DNA of 64,000 nt from Isoetes taiwanensis (lineage: Eukaryota > Streptophyta > Lycopodiopsida > Isoetales > Isoetaceae). Location: NCBI GenBank assembly GCA_021234155.1, contig JAJEKV010000017.1, positions 16,705,478-16,769,477 on the forward strand. Direction: 5' to 3'. This document shows, one piece after another, positions 1-11,008 of the stretch. Position 1 is the stretch's first letter; each line of letters begins with the position of its first letter. Under the pieces are notes generated by a model. The model did not search any database. It was given only the letters and a program-made list of their open reading frames with translations, and was not told where the DNA came from. The position numbers and the translations under genes were made by a program.

Positions 1-409
1 TGATTTTCACTTCCAAAAAAATAACGCACACTTTTCAAAGACGAGGACAACATAAAAAAACTAATTTTGACTTCTTAGAACGCATCCAGTCTTGCAGCAG
101 TCCTTCATTTGAGAAGAAAACACAAATAAGATAGGATACTAACAGGAAATAAAATGAGTCATCATCAGAATAACAAAAACTTGATGTGGAAAAGAATTAA
201 ATCTGCAATTGATGGTAGAACTAAAAAGATCATAATTTTCGCATCCATGAAACAAATATCATTCGCTTGAATTTGGGATATTATCTCAACAAGGGAATAT
301 GAATCCGTCACAACAAGGTGATCACGAAAATTAGGGAAAACGTGAGTAGATCGCTCAAATGACAAAAAAAACCATGGAAAACAAAGGACAATACATCTAA
401 AAGACATAC

Positions 410-628
410 CCTGGCATTGATCTTGGGTAATGAGGCTCCTTCAGGCTGGCCTTCTGAGACAACATGGTACTTTGCTACGACCAACACATTCACCTGGATC
501 TCTTCAGAAACGCATTTTGTCCCACCAGACAGCTGAAACCGCACACCCTGGACTAAATAGCTGCAGCCCAGAAGAAGAAAAAGAAGGGAGGCCGGAAGTG
601 GAAGAGCAAGCGCTTGTTTCGTGGCCAT
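410..628 (-). CDS. p24/emp24 (TMED) cargo receptor, exon 1
   Basis: First coding exon of a p24-family (GOLD domain) membrane protein, which helps select cargo for COPI/COPII vesicles between ER and Golgi. The ATG at 628 opens 73 codons: a hydrophobic signal peptide (about residues 1-28, LLFLLLG core), then the start of the GOLD domain with VRFQLSGGTKCVSEEI, close to plant p24-delta proteins. The exon ends on AGG at 410 followed by a good donor (GTATGT from 409), phase 0. The remaining exons must lie left of the window, so 1-409 is intron. An upstream in-frame extension to 742 was not used because p24 proteins start at the signal peptide. A hAT-type insertion lies 120 bp upstream of the ATG. 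Confidence 0.85.
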
Positions 629-750
629 GTCCCAAAGCTTCTGACTATACCCAAACTTCTGCTTTTCTCTAAATTTTTTCTTCACTTTAATGTGGATGGA
701 ACCTTTTATGAAATGATGTCCAAAGTAGTAATTGGTCGGCACGTTCCATA

Positions 751-954
751 CAGGGTTCGAAATTAGAATTTGCCCAAACCATTCAAAATGCCTGCTTACA
801 TTTAGGGCTGCCGGAAATACATGAAATTACCGGAAATCCTTAGGAACTTCCCAAAAACTAGCCTGAAAAAACACCGGGAATATTTTTTGGCTATCGGAAA
901 TTTTTTGGAATGACCGGATTTTTAAGGGTCGAACCCCCCCAATTTCGAACCCTG
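751..954. mobile_element. Non-autonomous hAT-like element (MITE), 204 bp
   Basis: The two ends are perfect 14-bp terminal inverted repeats, CAGGGTTCGAAATT at 751-764 and its complement ending at 954. They are flanked by an exact 8-bp direct repeat GTTCCATA (743-750 and 955-962). A CAGGG terminus with an 8-bp target duplication is the hallmark of the hAT superfamily. It has no coding capacity. It lies in the promoter or 5' leader of the p24 gene. Confidence 0.85.
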
Positions 955-962
955 GTTCCATA

Positions 963-1333
963 TTGGCTCCAAACAAGGTTAGGGTTTATATATATATTTT
1001 TTAAGGGCAAATTTTGATGTGCCCTTACACGTGCTTGGCAAATTTTAGTATACCTTAAATGCACAATTTAAATTGCCCTTTCTTTTAACTAGGATCACAA
1101 AAAGCGCGACTTATTTTAAGCAAATTGTAAACAAACTGAGCTTCTTAGTACTTTACTAGTATTTGGTATCATATTTACAATATACTTAACCGAAGTATGA
1201 AGCCCCAAAAGTATCAAGCACACTACCAAAGTTCTTTAATCTGCCTATATTTGTCATTTTTCTATTCCTTGTATAAATGGATATCTAATCAGTGACATAA
1301 ACATCAACATGTTCAAACTCTTGAAGCTCAACC
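963..1333. other. Non-coding stretch, nothing recognised
   Basis: AT-rich sequence between the hAT element and a gag remnant. I see no ORF, RNA gene or repeat that I can name. Part of it may belong to the p24 promoter. Confidence 0.5.
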
Positions 1334-1860
1334 TCAGCTTCTATCCTCATCTTTGATTGTTTTATATTCTCTAGGAACATAGTGGCGTTTGAATGCTTTT
1401 GCAAATTTCTTAGATCTGCAGCTGTCCTTGCTTAATCCATGGGCTTTTGCATAGCCCTTCCACCAAATCCTGGCAGCTCCTTTCAAATTGGCCGTGGCAA
1501 CCTTGCCTCTGTCCTTATCCTTCATGTCATAAGCATTCTCATATTCCTTCATCTCATCTAGCCACACGTCTGCTTCAATCTTTGACCTATTCTCGCCCGA
1601 GAATTGCTCGAGTTTCCGTGACTTCTATATATTTCCGAGGGCGGAGCTAACTTTCTTTTGATAGTCCATGGCCCTATCGTTTCTGGTTCCTCTGATATTA
1701 GCGGCCCTTTCATTTGCTTCAGGCTCACTTCTGTCCTCTTTTTCGAACTCTGATTGTCTGAAGATGTCTCCGTGGAAGGGGATCTTCTTCTGGATCTCTT
1801 CTTTACCTTTTTCTTGGGATGCGATGGTGCTCGTGACATTTCGGCATTCTGGTCCCGAGG
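1334..1860 (-). pseudogene. Retroelement gag remnant
   Basis: Two minus-strand frames join here across a frameshift near 1560. The upstream part is a basic, Ser/Arg/Lys-rich N-terminus. The downstream part is a retrotransposon-Gag (capsid) motif: LDEMKEYENAYD, then AARIWWKGYAK and a HYVPREY end, matching the W...F...Y.P pattern of Ty3/gypsy and caulimovirid capsids. It is cut by a poly-T tract at 1861 and no protease or polymerase follows to the left. It has the same orientation as the H3-bearing element C and could be its downstream portion, but the LINE between them prevents proof. Confidence 0.6.
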
Positions 1861-1944
1861 TTTTTTTTTTTTTTTTTTTTTTTTTTTGAAGGTAAGAGTT
1901 GGTTTTATCATTAATTATGAAATCTCAGAGTACATAGCAAAAAT
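1861..1944 (-). mobile_element. 5'-truncated LINE 3' end with poly(A) tail
   Basis: A run of about 27 T (1861-1887) is followed by sequence which on the minus strand reads as a short LINE-like 3' end (TTAATGATAAAACC) directly before the poly(A). This fits a severely 5'-truncated retroposon of about 60 bp on the minus strand, abutting a second LINE on the plus strand. It is too short for family assignment. Confidence 0.45.
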
Positions 1945-4216
1945 ATGCTATGAGAATCAAAAGCTTCCTTCAGAGAAATATTAGCCAAAACCAATCAGCA
2001 TTCCTTCCAAATAGATATATCTTGGATAATTATGTGGCTGCTATGGAAGGTCTGCACTGGAACAGAATTTCGAACCAAAATTGTATTCTTCTCAAGCTGG
2101 ATTTTAAAAGAGCCTTTGACTCTGTGAGATGGGATTTTCTGGATTTTGCCATGTCTAAATTGGGCTTCCATCCTAAGCTCATGAATCTTATTCATGGTTT
2201 AAACTCTAGATCCAATTCTGCTTTGTCCTCATCAATGGTGTCCCCTCCGGCTTCTTTCCTCTCTCTTGTGGAGTTAGGCAAGGATGTCCTCTTGCTCCCT
2301 ATCTTTTCCTTGTGGGTCTCTTTGAACTCTTAACTAGGGTCACTCTTCATTATCGAATCTTGCCCGGTTGAAAGGTTTAAATCTCCCAAATTCGATGATA
2401 GTATTTCCATTCTACAATATCTTTGATGATACCTTTTCCTTCCTTGATCTTTGATCTCCAAAATATTAATCTTTTTCTTAAGATCTTAAGGCAATTCTCT
2501 GCTGCCTCACGGTATCCAATTGAATTTGTGTAAAAGTATGATCATTGGTGACCTCAATATTCCGGTTCTTCTTGGCATTAATGTCCTTCCTTCTAATCAG
2601 GGCAACCAAATTCTTGGGGTTGCCTATAGCTTTGAATCATAGCATCAAAGGCCTGCGGGATCCTATTATTTCGAGAATCAAAAAGAAGCCCGAACAATTA
2701 TGGGAATTATCTCTCTCTCTTGCGGGTAGATCTATCATTGCAAATCTTTGTTCTTGCAGTTCTCATGTTTACTTTTCCACACTCTAGTTGCTCCTAAATA
2801 TGTCTACACGGAGCTTGAAAAGGTAATCAGAAATTTCATTTGGAAGGGAAGTCATTTGGTTAATTGGAATTCCATATGTAAGCCTAAAGTCTCTCGGAGG
2901 TTTAGGTTGCAAGAACCTTTTATTCAAGCTCAATCTCTTGGGTAAACTCATTTGGAAAGCTATTCATGGGAATCAATCTCACGCTTATATCTTTATCGGT
3001 ATTGGATATCTTTAAGTCACCCTTGTGGTCATCCCTCTATTCATCATCTGCTCCCTCATTCGCTTTCAATCAATCAAGCCGGGGTTCCAACATCTCCCCT
3101 CTTATGCACAATCTCATCAAGGCACGGAATCTTTGTCTCTCCTAATTTTCATTTCATTAAAAAGAGGAGCTTCACTCGATGTTCCAATCTTTGGAATCCC
3201 ATCATGGTCGAAGCGAGAACTCTCCATTCTTGCTATCAAGCATCCGTAATTTATAAGAAATGGAATGAAGTTGGTTTAGTCTATATCGAGAGACATGTTT
3301 ATATGTGGTAGAGTCATTTCTTGGACTAGATTGAAGGGTATTATCGAGGCACCTCTTCTCGATAAGAAAATTTATTTTTCATCAAACCCTTCCTCTCAAA
3401 TTTAATTTGTCAATTCTGGAAAGAGTATTTGGAGAATAAATGACAAAGGGGATTACAAAGTCAAAAATGTTTACAATGCAATGACTTCCAACAATGAGGG
3501 ATGTAAAGCTATCTTTGAAATGGTCCATTACTTATGATCAGCTCAAAAGTTTATTTCATAATGTTTGGCATTCTTATTGCCCTCCTAAGGTCTCATATTT
3601 CATTTGGCTTATTGCTAATGGCAGTCTAAACAATCTGGTCTCTATGTCCAGGAGATACCCTAATATTTCTGCTATGTGCCCTTTAGCTTGTAACAGGCCT
3701 GAGGATATGTCCCATATTTTCTTCTGTAGCTCCCTAAATGGTTTCTGGTCTTGGTTCTCTGATAAATTTATGATTGAAATCAATGAGGATCTTATGTCCC
3801 TTATGAATCAGGATAATAAATTTGATAATACAGTCATTAAAATTGCTCTATGGAACATTTGGAAAGCAAGGAATAGGGTGTTATATGGTAAAAAAAGTGT
3901 GTCCATCTTCTGGTTAAAAATGCACTTTCAGTTTGATTTTGAGACTATTGCTACAGCACATAAAAAGAAATTTGGAGCTAATTTTGACAGGAAATGGGAA
4001 GAATATGGTTTGTAATTGTTTGTGCTAGTAGTGCTTTTATCTCTTGAATGTCTGATCTCATCTACGACATCTCATGTTCGGGTGTTTGCCGTGCTACATC
4101 CTCGAACAAATTCCTTGGTTGGAAGTTTCTTGCCGGGGTTTGTTGATCAATGGGCTCCATGTTTAATTCAAAAATCCTTGGAACTCTTGCTGCACACATT
4201 ACATTATACACTTATA
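1945..4216 (+). pseudogene. LINE (L1-like non-LTR) reverse transcriptase remnant
   Basis: Decayed plant LINE ORF2 with no 5' endonuclease region. From 1950 it shows SQNQSAFLPNRYILDN, then LDFKRAFDSVRWDFL (RT domain), then in another frame the GVRQGCPLAPYLF block near 2270. Near 2420 there is a frameshifted Y-x-DD catalytic motif. The C-terminal part (3494-4015) is a continuous frame with the zf-RVT region: WHSYCPPKVSYFIWL, CPLACNRPEDMSHIFF, ALWNIWKARNRVLY. At least three frameshifts make it dead. No clean poly(A) tail or target duplication was found, so the 3' limit is approximate. Confidence 0.85.
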
Positions 4217-4346
4217 ATGAGTTAATTGTTACGCTTGTAATTGAAATTGTGGTTATTTCCTAGAGGTTTCAATAACACTTAGAAACACAAATTTTTATAT
4301 ATTCATATATGTTGAAGTACAGAATACAATAGATGTGTAATATCTA

Positions 4347-5050
4347 CTAGCTTCTATATGCTGGATTTTGTTCTAAGAACTTTTTTGCTTGAGCCGTATC
4401 AACTATGTGACCCAAGTTTCTCAGGACATAGCGGGATGACCCTCCACGAATGGCTAATACCATCTCCTCCACTTTCTTATCGATGGTGAGGGTTGTGGTG
4501 ACAGCAAGCCTTCCTTGACGGAAGTGGGGAACTGCGAAATCATAAACGCTCAAGGCTATGGAGCACTTGGCTAGAATGATGTGGTCGGTGTGGTCATATA
4601 ACCTCACGTGTCTCCCAAATCCTGTGAGGCTAACCAATAAACAGATAGCCTCCTCGGCTTGAGGGCTGAATTCCTTGTCTATCACTATAACCCTGCCATC
4701 GATCAGGCGAGGCAAATAATACCTAAGTGCAGATGCCCTTTGCCGACTATCTGTTCGTGGACCTGTTGTCTCCCTGTGCCTGGATGCGTATTCGTCCACC
4801 AGTATGGTCATCATGTGCTCATAGTCAACCTTGAGTGATCGGTTGCTACTCAAGCTGACTGATCATCCCACATATCTAGTCGCTGCTGCGGCCGACGAAG
4901 AGCTTGGCATTAAGACACTTGTGGTCTTGCCCTTGATTCCCATTCGTTCTTGAAGATCTACGAACTTCTCATCTGTCATTGGATCATTCCCATTCGTTCA
5001 TGAAGAGCTACGAACTTCTCATCTGTCATTGGATCTTCGGCTGGAGCCAT
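4347..5050 (-). pseudogene. Element C ORF3, unknown protein
   Basis: Unknown protein of about 217 codons, starting at the ATG at 5050 (MAPAEDPMTDEKF) and ending AKKFLEQNPAYRS at 4347. The long open part (from 4853) looks like a folded, mixed alpha/beta protein without repeats or membrane segments; I do not recognise it. An exact-boundary 50-bp tandem duplication (4936-4985 and 4986-5035) breaks the frame near the N-terminus. Without it the length would be a multiple of three. One in-frame TGA remains just upstream of 4853. It lies downstream of ORF2 and the H3-like gene on the same strand. Confidence 0.55.
4936..5035. repeat. 50-bp tandem duplication in ORF3
   Basis: Two adjacent 50-bp copies differing at two positions. 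The duplication length is not a multiple of three and so disrupts ORF3. It looks like a replication slip in a gene no longer under selection. Confidence 0.85.
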
Positions 5051-5059
5051 ACTTCTAAT

Positions 5060-5688
5060 GCCCTATAGGCTTCTATGTCTGTTACTGTTCTGCATGTATC
5101 GTCTCTGCTTCATGAATATGGACAGGGAATTCTTGGGTTTCCCGGTCGATGAAGCTATCAAGGTCTTCTTGCTGTTGAAGCAATTGTGGGAGTTCATCTG
5201 TACGGTATTCCCTGTCCCGATACTCTAGTAAATTCTTGATATCATTCAGGAGAAGATACCCCTGTCCTTCCACCATTATTGGGTCAAGCTAGTAATTCTA
5301 GGGTCCAAAGGTGGTGCTACTCTCTATGTTTGAAGATTCTAGTCGAAGGAAGGGGCGAACTCTTTGGCCTCTAACCTGTCCTCCTCTAGGTCCTCCTGTA
5401 TTAGATCTTCGACATCCTCTTCATCATCTTGTTCTTCCTCCTCTTCGTTCGACTGCTGAGGTTGGCCATACTGTAAGTAAGAGAAGGCGCTCTTCTGTGG
5501 TAGAGTCGAGAGGCTCTACGCTCATGGGATGAATTGAGGGTTTCCCCAACACTGTTTCGGCCTTATAATGAAGGTATAATGCAAGGCTTGCATTATAAAA
5601 GAAGTATCTTCTCCTCTTATAGGTTATGGTCATGTAATCTAAAAAGCGTTTAGCTTTATTGTTCAGCTTGAGCTTGATGCTAGGTACA
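5060..5688 (-). pseudogene. Element C ORF2, 3' half (split by gypsy A)
   Basis: The continuation of ORF2, whose 5' half lies at 31758-32050. Removing element A and one copy of its 5-bp target duplication joins the two halves in one frame through VPSIKLKLNN. The half then reads FLDYMTITYKRRRYFFYN and ALYLHYKAETVLG, followed after a frameshift near 5450 by a very acidic Glu/Asp-rich stretch (5330-5450), and then NDIKNLLEYRDREYR to 5082. I recognise no family. Stops at about 5430 and 5340 show decay. Confidence 0.5.
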
Positions 5689-7581
5689 TGTTGACCCTCA
5701 ACCTGGCTAGAGAGTCAAACACAAGAAGCCAACTTGAGTTTATGCTCAAGTTGGAGTTAGAACCTCCAGATCACTTAAGGTGATCAGTCTACACAAGAAT
5801 TTCTCAAGAAAAAAGTTCAAATATCAAGCATTCATACCTTTCCCAATTCAAGAATATGGATCCCTTACTCAAATTGATGTAGCTCTTATAGGTGGATTGA
5901 TTTCCAAGGTCAAATCGTTGTGACTTGTACAGAAAAGTTATAGGCAAACAAGGGAGAAGATCTTGACCAAGTCTGAGTTCTAGTCTGCAAGATATTCGAT
6001 CTCAAAGTTGGGTCAATTTTTGGTCAATATCAAGTCAAAACTACAGGCAGATCTCATAATTTTGTAACTTGAGTTGCAGATGGAATTCTGAATAGATTCC
6101 AAAGCAGAGATGAAGTATAGGTCCCAAAGGTGAGGGGCATGCAATCAAATCATAATTTGGATCATGAAAACTATTTTTTTGGCACTATTTTGTGAATAAC
6201 AGTCTAAAATTGTGTCAGACAGAATGCAAAAAATGATAACTCGAGTTTAAAATGGTTTTTTTTCAAACTTTTTGTGCACACAGGTGCAAATGTGATAGGA
6301 AAAGAAGGGCAGGTGGTCATATGCAAGAAAAAATGATGGAATTTCTTACTGTAAAAATGTTTGTGAGGCAAAAATACTAGAAGATCATGACAGTCAACTT
6401 TTTAGACACTTGGCAGGCAATTTTCATTGATATGAAGGTAGTACAAGATGAATAAAGGTCTTAGGATCATAAATCAATCATCAAAATATCTCAGGAGGTC
6501 ATAAAGTAATTTCATAACAGGAATATCAGTCCAATTTTCTCAAATCGAACTGTGGAACACTCAGATACTTCATAAACATCTTCAGATCATGCTCAGCGTG
6601 TAGCAATGTTGAGGTTTGATGCGTCTGGGCCTTCAAAAATCTCCTATCATTGTTTTCCCAGTATATATGTTTAGGTTTAACGGTTCCGGCATCTTAGAGC
6701 TTAAGTTTAGGCTTGATAGGATGCTTAAGGGCGGGAATACAGAAATAGATAGTTTTCAGAGCCTAATGATTCCATTCTGGCGTGATTCGAGCAGGTTTCC
6801 AGACTTAGGGTTCTTCGAGGGTATTTTTCCAAAAATTTCGCGATACGGTGGCCGTATTTTTTTGGGGTATAAACTGAGAATATGCTGTATTTAGCAATTT
6901 TGAGAAGCTAGGCCATGGTTCCAAAGGTACCCAAAAATAATTATGAAGCTTTTAATCATTTGGGCCTATGGTAACCCTAATCTTTTGGGAATATTCCAGG
7001 TAGATACCATAACTGGAATATTCCATGGGGGGTATTTGGGTGGCATGGGTACTTAGGGCACAATGGTAAATGAAGCAAGGAGGTATAAGGGATTGCAAAT
7101 AAGAGTTAGGCGAAGGGCATTTGCAAAGGTGTGATATGGGGAATGAAAATAAAGCAAAGAGATATGAAATAGGTAGGACATCCCATGGGGAAAATAAAAT
7201 GTATTAAGAAAGGACTTAGGCAAAGCAAAATATGACTTGCAGTATGAGTATAAGGGAAAATGACTAGGGAAAATTCAAAAAGGAAGGTGAGAATATGGTA
7301 TGGGAGTAGGTAAAAAATGGCTAAGGGATGGAACCAAATACCATGGGATCTTCCAAACTCTAACTTCCAATCTTCAAAAAGCATCTTCCAATCTTCTTTA
7401 ACCCAACATCTTTTTGACTAGCTTTGACCTCAAATGAAGTATTCCTTATGGGAGTTGACCTTGAAGATAAATATCCTTTGACCTTCATACCAATGTTGAC
7501 TACCAAGTCCTCCTTTGACTTAGCCTTCCTAACTTTAACAAATGAACCAATCAATTAGTATGTTGCCCTTTGGGGGCAACA
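5689..7581 (-). repeat. 3' LTR of gypsy A (1893 bp)
   Basis: Starts TGTTGACCCTCAACC and ends GGGGGCAACA on the plus strand. It is a direct repeat of 22968-24265 plus 31218-31752. The copies differ by scattered substitutions, a 77-bp segment (6368-6444) absent from the other copy, and a short indel near 7241. The outer 21 nt (7561-7581) form a perfect hairpin, TGTTGCCC...GGGCAACA. Because the element reads leftwards, U3 with the promoter is at the right side of this repeat. Confidence 0.93.
7414..7519 (-). promoter_or_regulatory. W-box (TTGAC) cluster in LTR U3
   Basis: Six TTGAC cores in 106 bp, all in one orientation: 7414, 7424, 7455, 7478, 7496 and 7515. TTGAC(C/T) is the core bound by plant WRKY transcription factors, which act in defence and stress. 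The cluster sits in the U3 part of the LTR, where enhancers are expected. Five of the six cores persist in the other LTR copy (about 31590-31690). Confidence 0.6.
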
Positions 7582-8458
7582 TCTCGCCAAAACAAGAAAA
7601 TGGCTGGTCCCCTCAACCATAAGGGGTCTTCAACTTTGTACCAAAGTGTCTAGGTGAGAATTTTGGTGGAAAGAGGGTGTGAAGTGCAAGTGTTGATGGA
7701 ATAGAGGTGATTATGGTGGTGTGAGGATGTGAGTGGGTGAAGAAAGGTGAGAATGAGTGTGAATGTGATAGGGTGGTGATGGAAATGGAGTGTATGAGAT
7801 GAGATGAGTGTGTAAATGTTGGAATCTCGCCAAAACAAGAAAATGTGTAAGAAAAGGGTAAGAATGAGTGTGAATATGGTGAGGTGGTGATGGAAATGGG
7901 GTGTATGAGGGTGAAGTGAATGTGCAAAAGCTGAGATCTCGCCAAAACAAGAAAATGTATGCCTTCCTGATCCTTTAAGATGCAACTCTGCTATGATGGT
8001 GAAGCTGAATTGCAGAGTGCTTTCTTTTGGGAATGAAAACAAGAATAAGGAGTTTAAATGGATAACAGGACTACTTATGACAGATGAATAAAGATGGAGA
8101 AAGGATGCACCTGTCATGGAAACATACAAACAAGTTAATCTTAACCTTTGCAACTCTGCTATGATGGAGAAGCTGAATTTGCAGAGTGCACACTCAGGGA
8201 AATAAAATGAAGAATATATGGCTAAGTGGAGGGTAGGACCACAATAAGACAGATGAATGTGGATGGAAAAAGGGTGCTCCTGCAAATGACACTTGGCAAT
8301 TTATTAGTGGAATTCCTTGTCTTGAAGTTGTTTGATAGTTCATCCCTCATTCTAGCTCTCTGCAAACATGAACTCAATAAAAACATTAATTCTAAGAATC
8401 AAGACAAAGTGAAATCTGACCTATCTAATCTTAACCTCAACTCTAACTTATCTAAGTT
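7582..8458 (-). repeat. 3' non-coding region of A with tandem repeats
   Basis: Two repeat families lie between the pol stop and the 3' LTR. The motif ATCTCGCCAAAACAAGAAAA occurs at about 7581, 7826 and 7937, with a G/T-rich unit of about 110 bp between the last two. A longer unit of about 168 bp with GCAACTCTGCTATGATGG starts at about 7983 and 8151. Tandem repeats just before the 3' LTR are a known habit of Tat/Ogre-type gypsy elements. No purine-rich tract is obvious directly beside the LTR. Confidence 0.7.
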
Positions 8459-9775
8459 CTAGAGCATAAAGAGGGACAAGCATATGTGCTGATCCCAATA
8501 CCTTTTCAGATGGATAGTGTTGATGGGATTTGGAAGTGGCACCCCTGAAGTTAATTCCTTTAGCCAATAAGAGTTGGTGCCTGCAGGCTCCAATACTTCA
8601 TAGGGACCTTCCCAAAGATTTTCAAACTTACTTGCTGAGTCTTTCCTTGATTTATTCCATTTAAGAACTAGCTCTCCTGTTTTGAAGGTTCCTTGTATTT
8701 TATGAGCGAGTGTACAGTCTTTCCTGTAAGGCATATTTAAAAGGTAAACAGAGTTTGTGAGCTAACCTTAGAGATGGGAGCTCAAGCTCTACTGGAAGCA
8801 CAGCTTCAATGCCATAAACTAGGTTAAAGGGTGTATGAGTGGTTGCTGCTTTAATAGTGACTCTATAAGCCCAAAGAGCATCCACAAATTTGACATGCCA
8901 ATCCTTTTGATTATCATCCACTGTTTTCTACAAAATGCTTTTCAAAACCTTATTAGTAGCTTCTGCTTGATCATTACCTTGAGGATAGTAGGAGGAGCTC
9001 TTAGTATGTTTGACCTTAAGAATAGTCAACAGATTAGCAATAACTTCATTCACAAATGGAGTACCCAGGGGGATACCAAACCGTGCACAAATATATTCAT
9101 GTAGAAACTTTGCTGTTGTAATAGCATTGGCCTGTCTTAAAGGAATTGCTTCTGCCCACTTAGTAAAATAATCTGTGGCTACAATAATGTGCTGATGTTG
9201 TCCTGCAGAAGGGGGTTAACAGGGCCAATATAATCCAGCCCCCATATTTGGAAGGGCCCTGGAGAAATGATAGCTGGGAGGAGGATCCTTTTGCCAAATA
9301 TCTGACACTTATGGCAAGATTTTATAGCAGTATAACAATCTTTAAATATTGTAGGCCAATAATATCCTGACCTGAGAATTTTTTTGGCAGTGGTATCTCC
9401 AGCAAAATGGCCTCCACATACTCCTTCATGCATTTCTCTAATGATCAGAGCAGATTCTTCCTCATTGACACACCTCAGTAATAGTCCATCCCTGTTGACT
9501 TTACATAAAACATCATTAATCATTTTAAATTGCCTACATTTTTCTTTAAATCTCCTTTGCTGGCTCGAAGTCAGCCCTGAGGGCATTTCCTTGAATTGTA
9601 GAAAATTCTTTATAGGTAGCTGCCAATCCTGTTGGTTCTGCTCTTCATCCTCTGCCTGCAAATAAGCTAAGGCATCCACAAAGTCAACAACTTCTACTGC
9701 ATCCTCATGATCAAAGAAAATGTAAGGTAAATAAAGACTGGGACTTTTCACCTGATGTAACTCCTTGGCGACCAA
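8459..9775 (-). pseudogene. Integrase of gypsy A (partial)
   Basis: The surviving 3' part of A's pol. It holds the zinc-binding HHCC region (CVNEEESALIIREMHEGVCGGHF, KSCHKCQIFGK), the start of the DDE core (IWGLDYIGPV), and the C-terminal part ending in HLKRYWDQH, stop at 8459. Compared with B, the segment with the second catalytic Asp (VSDRG in B) is missing: FGIPL runs straight into GTPFVN near 9060. A stop also follows LKSIL. The homology to B ends abruptly at about 9775, so the N-terminal extension to 10036 is foreign sequence. Confidence 0.85.
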
Positions 9776-10319
9776 GGTATATAAGGAAAAGAAAATCCAT
9801 GATTTATAATTATTGCGTGCAATATCCACGTGGGATCCGGTACCTCCACCGCCCCACACGCTCGGATGTTCCACGCCAGAGCAGGGGAGATTACCGAAAA
9901 GAGATAGGCTGGGGGTAGATAGGAAAATTTTTGCACCCCCAAGCCCTATGGCACGATTCCCTAGGAAGCATCTATAATGTCCAAAATAGAGCCTTTTTTC
10001 AAATTTCTTTTTTCCTAAGGGAATCTTTTTTTGCACTCTATAAGATTCTGGAATCTCTTCTCATAATGGAGCTCTTTTGAATTTGGCAAAAATGGAGCTA
10101 AGGAGTGGATGATGTGGCATTTGGAAATGATGACAAGGTTAGGTGGGTATGATGTGGCCAATGGGAATGATGACGTGTTAGTCAACTTGAGTTTGAAAGT
10201 TCTCTCTAGTCAAAAATTTTGAATGATGTGGAGATGATGTGTATGACAAGTGTGGAGTGATGAGGTGTCAATGGTGATGTGGCAACAATGATGCTAGTTA
10301 GATGCTTTGATATGGATTT
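9776..10319. other. Unassigned insert between A integrase and B
   Basis: About 540 bp matching neither A nor B. The left part (9780-9990) has a segment rich in C and G with no coding signal. The right part has many GATGATG/TGATGTGG repeats of low complexity. It may be flank of the site where B inserted, or part of whatever replaced A's reverse transcriptase. Confidence 0.4.
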
Positions 10320-11008
10320 TGATTTGCATATGGGAGTTTGACATGAGATGGCTAGAGTGATGATGAGTATGATGACTTGGCATATGAGGTGAGGTGTAAA
10401 GTGACTTGGCCCATCAAGTGCTCATTTAGGAGACAATTTCTTTTTATGGAGCAATTTTTAAGCACCTCCTAGGGCACACTTGAATTTTGAGCACTTCCCT
10501 TAGGAATTTTGCAACTTTCTTTTAACTTTGGTCAAGTTGCATGGGATGTTGACCTCTGAGCAAAATTATGACCAAGTCAAGTCACTTTTGAACTAGTGGA
10601 TGATGGAGCAAGTGGGTGTTCCATGAAGGTGTGTTTTGACTAGAAAGAACTTTCAAGGTCAAGTTTGACCTTGGGAGGTATATGAGCAAGGAGTCAAAGT
10701 TCAATGGTATTTTAGGATGGTGGAGTGAATGGAGAAGGGAATCAAAATGCCAAAGATGCCAAGATCACAAATAGCTACATACCATGGAATATTCTTCAAG
10801 GGGTCTTCTTTCTCCTCCTTTCTTCATTTCCTTTGCTTGTTTGACCTTTTGTATCTCTTGAGTGACTTGAGTCAATTGTCCTTCCTTTGCTCTTCAAATT
10901 TTTGATGTATGCTAGTGAAGCATTTCCCTATTGTCTTGCAAACCAGATCAAGATGAGAGGATTAGTGCAAAGATGTGCTTAGCTCTTCCATGCTGCCATG
11001 GCATGGCA
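10320..11008 (-). repeat. Truncated 3' LTR of B (690-bp block shared with 17871-18552)
   Basis: Near-identical direct repeat of the distal part of the right LTR, from TGATTTGCATATGGG to CATGGCATGGCA. The proximal 0.8 kb found at 17048-17867 has no counterpart here. The block is rich in TTGAC/GTCAA motifs (10520-10900), like A's LTR. Confidence 0.75.

Noticed and set aside
430-672. Plus-strand 80-codon frame over the p24 exon
   Set aside because: It is the antisense shadow of the p24 exon and has no family resemblance.
7613-8285. Minus-strand frames rich in His, Ser and Phe
   Set aside because: They arise from low-complexity tandem repeats in A's 3' non-coding region.
9748-10036. N-terminal extension of A's integrase frame to 10036
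   Set aside because: Homology to B stops at about 9775; the rest is chance open frame in inserted DNA.
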